Below are positions 30,696-32,179 of a stretch of DNA of 32,179 nucleotides, piece by piece. The position numbers and the translations under genes are program-made. This DNA is from Gemmatimonadota bacterium. GTDB lineage: Bacteria; Gemmatimonadota; Gemmatimonadetes; Longimicrobiales; Gaopeijiaceae. The stretch is taken from positions 1 through 32,179 of the forward strand of contig JAPPGM010000097.1 in the NCBI GenBank assembly GCA_028874995.1, read 5' to 3'. The notes under the pieces are model-generated. The model ran no database searches. It was not told the DNA's origin and worked only from the letters and a program-made list of their open reading frames with translations. Every line of letters starts with the position of its first letter. The first letter of the stretch is position 1.

Positions 30696-32102
30696 ATGCT
30701 CGCCTGGATGTCCTACGCGGCCCTTACCGGAGGCATCGTCGCGGCCGCCGCACTGGCCCTCGAACGGCTGGCAGCGGCTGCGGGACGACCCCGCCGCACC
30801 GCCTGGCTGGCAGCGCTGACCCTCACGGTCCTGATTCCGCTTACGGGCGGCATCCGCAGGCCGAAGGCACCCGAGGTGGTGACCGCCGGCGAGGTGCCCG
30901 AGATCACCGTACCCGTGCCGAAACCAGGCTGGGCCATCGTCCCGCAACTGCCCCTCCCCGCCAGCCGCGATACGACCAGGACCGCCAACGTTGCGTGGGC
31001 GGCCGGATCCGCGGCCACCCTGACCGCGCTGGCGGCCCTGCTGATGGTGGTGGCCCGCGCGCGGCGCCGCTGGCCCCGCCAGCGGGTCGACGGCACCGAG
31101 GTCCACGTCTCGCGCCGCTTCGGCCCCGCTCTGGTCGGCGTCACCAAGCCCGACATCGTGCTCCCCAGGTGGGTGCTCGGACTCGACCCGGCCGCCCGGT
31201 CCGCGATCGTTCGCCACGAGGCCGAACACGCCCGCGCCCGCGACCACCTCGCCCTGCTGTATGCCGGGCTCGTGTTGGCGGCATTCCCCTGGAGCCCGGC
31301 GATCTGGTGGATGTGCAGGCGGTTGCGCGCCGCCGTGGAAATCGACTGCGATCAGCGGGTCATCGCGTCGGGGATTGGCGTAACCGACTACGGCGCCGTC
31401 CTTCTGGAGGCGGGATCGCGGTCTCATGCCCGCTGGGGACTCGCCCTGGCAATGGGTCAACCCAAAAGTCTGCTTGAACGGAGGTTGAAGACGATGAGCG
31501 AGGGACAGGTGAAGTTGAGGAGGAGCCAGACCGCGCTGTTGGCGGGCGTGGTACTCGTCGCGCTGGCGGTCGCGTGCGACGCGCCCGCACCCACGCAGGT
31601 CGAGGAGGCCTTGAATGGAGCGGCGGCGGAGGCGCAATCAGTCGAGGACGCCGACAACGGCAGCGGGGACCCCGGCATCGCCGGAATCTTCTGGGAGGAG
31701 CCTCCCGTCGTGGAGTGGGATCGCCTGCGGTTGTACCCGTGGGCCACCGTCACCTACCAGAACGAGACACCCGTGGTATTCGCGAACAAGCTGATGGCGC
31801 TGGACCTCCCTCCCGGGGTACGCGAATACGATCCCGAACTCCGGGCCGAGACCATCGAAGTCAGAGCCGACCGGATACGGGTAGAAGGGAATCGGCTGAT
31901 CGCGAGGGGCGGCCGTGTCAAGATCGCCAGTGCGGAGCAGGACGACGAACCGAGGGATCTGGTGTTGCTGAGGGTCACCGGGGGGAGTCAACAGGACGGC
32001 ATTTGGTCCGGTAGGCTTTACCTGTTCAACCGGCTCGGGATCACGGTCCCAAGCTCGGAGCCCGGGCTGATCGAGGACCTGCAGGCTCGCTGGGAGTCCT
32101 AA
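30696..32102 (+). CDS. M56-C: BlaR1-type membrane metallopeptidase with a different C-terminal domain
   Basis: A 468-residue protein. ATG 30696 has GAGGA upstream and lies 19 nt after M56-B; an earlier in-frame ATG at 30591 lies within M56-B and is rejected. Membrane segments lie at about residues 1-22, 34-52 and 98-120. The zinc motif is HEAEH (174-178), followed by FPWSPAIWWMCRRLRAAVE and D217. LLERRL leads to M267 and a hydrophobic segment ending AVAC (Cys294), then DAPAPTQ. The C-terminal ~150 residues are not plug-like. They have a beta-rich look (WATVTYQNETPVVFANKLMA, AETIEVRADRIRVEGNRLIA) faintly reminiscent of OstA/LptA-type repeats, which is a weak impression only. It is the last gene seen in the operon; the 77 bases after it show no gene and no convincing terminator. 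Confidence 0.93.
   Translation: MLAWMSYAALTGGIVAAAALALERLAAAAGRPRRTAWLAALTLTVLIPLTGGIRRPKAPEVVTAGEVPEITVPVPKPGWAIVPQLPLPASRDTTRTANVAWAAGSAATLTALAALLMVVARARRRWPRQRVDGTEVHVSRRFGPALVGVTKPDIVLPRWVLGLDPAARSAIVRHEAEHARARDHLALLYAGLVLAAFPWSPAIWWMCRRLRAAVEIDCDQRVIASGIGVTDYGAVLLEAGSRSHARWGLALAMGQPKSLLERRLKTMSEGQVKLRRSQTALLAGVVLVALAVACDAPAPTQVEEALNGAAAEAQSVEDADNGSGDPGIAGIFWEEPPVVEWDRLRLYPWATVTYQNETPVVFANKLMALDLPPGVREYDPELRAETIEVRADRIRVEGNRLIARGGRVKIASAEQDDEPRDLVLLRVTGGSQQDGIWSGRLYLFNRLGITVPSSEPGLIEDLQARWES
31480..31496 (+). promoter_or_regulatory. Possible internal translation start in M56-C
   Basis: GGAGG (31480-31484) is 9 nt before in-frame ATG 31494. The product would begin MSEGQVKLRRSQ, followed by a hydrophobic core ending AVAC, again a lipoprotein-like signal. 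Confidence 0.4.
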
Positions 32103-32179
32103 CAGGTCGCGCCTTGCCGGCCCGGCAGTCGGTCGTGGATTCGCATCTGCTCATGAACATTGAACTTACGGGATTGGCC

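Noticed and set aside
27112-32102. Beta-lactam resistance locus
   Set aside because: blaI and BlaR1-type proteases are present, but no beta-lactamase or penicillin-binding sensor domain is seen, so a resistance role is not supported.

Overview
The window is high-GC bacterial DNA that is densely coded on both strands, with many 2-60 nt gaps and 4-nt start/stop overlaps. Most of the recognisable proteins are envelope proteins. They include lipoproteins, M56 (BlaR1-type) membrane metallopeptidases with a BlaI-type repressor, 6-bladed beta-propeller lipoproteins, amidohydrolases with lipoprotein signals, a DUF418 membrane protein, and three very large LRR/metalloprotease proteins. This mix fits Gemmatimonadota or a neighbouring phylum, possibly a host- or particle-associated lineage. 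That placement is inference: there is no rRNA or other marker gene here. No tRNA, rRNA, CRISPR array, transposase or prophage gene was seen.

Layout. 196-4204 (minus): a secreted glycine-rich protein, then a three-gene overlapping operon read leftwards (envelope protein, MoeB with a rhodanese domain, two-TM coiled-coil protein). 4421-6953 (plus): a lipoprotein with eleven 7-residue helical repeats, then an M56 peptidase. 7025-9594 (plus): two tandem overlapping beta-propeller lipoproteins. 9607-13632 (minus): DUF418 protein, a membrane/coiled-coil protein, and a coiled-coil protein with a Gly-rich tail. 13631-15001 (plus): amidohydrolase lipoprotein. 15052-24001 (minus): three paralogous surface proteins, each with a lipoprotein-like signal, Ig-like domain, plant-type LRRs and a zinc metalloprotease-like domain. 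24331-24960 (minus): NimA-like flavin-binding protein. 25218-26708 (plus): MtaD/ATZ-type deaminase with a lipobox. 27112-32102 (plus): M56-A, blaI, M56-B and M56-C in one operon.

The strongest candidate for an undescribed system is the M56/BlaI set. The solitary M56 gene at 5637 and the operon at 27112, about 21 kb apart, share an almost identical promoter. In each, a TTGACA -35 box is flanked by two copies of a 14-bp dyad ACGA-N6-TCGT, which implies one repressor, probably the BlaI protein encoded here, acting on both. All four M56 genes have an in-frame GGAGG plus start codon at the junction between the protease domain and the C-terminal part. From that point on each reads as a stand-alone lipoprotein (signal peptide, lipobox Cys, then in most cases a TonB-plug-like domain). 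The neighbouring gene at 4421 is exactly such a stand-alone protein and uses the same GGAGG with the same spacing. The M56 genes may therefore make two products, or the lipoprotein may be cut out of a polyprotein.

Other notable points are an 860-bp identical tract shared by the first and third LRR proteases but not the middle one (gene conversion or recent exchange), a TGTAA/TTACA-rich element shared by two distant AT-rich gaps, and a DUF418 gene whose frame opens without a convincing start next to a run of six G.
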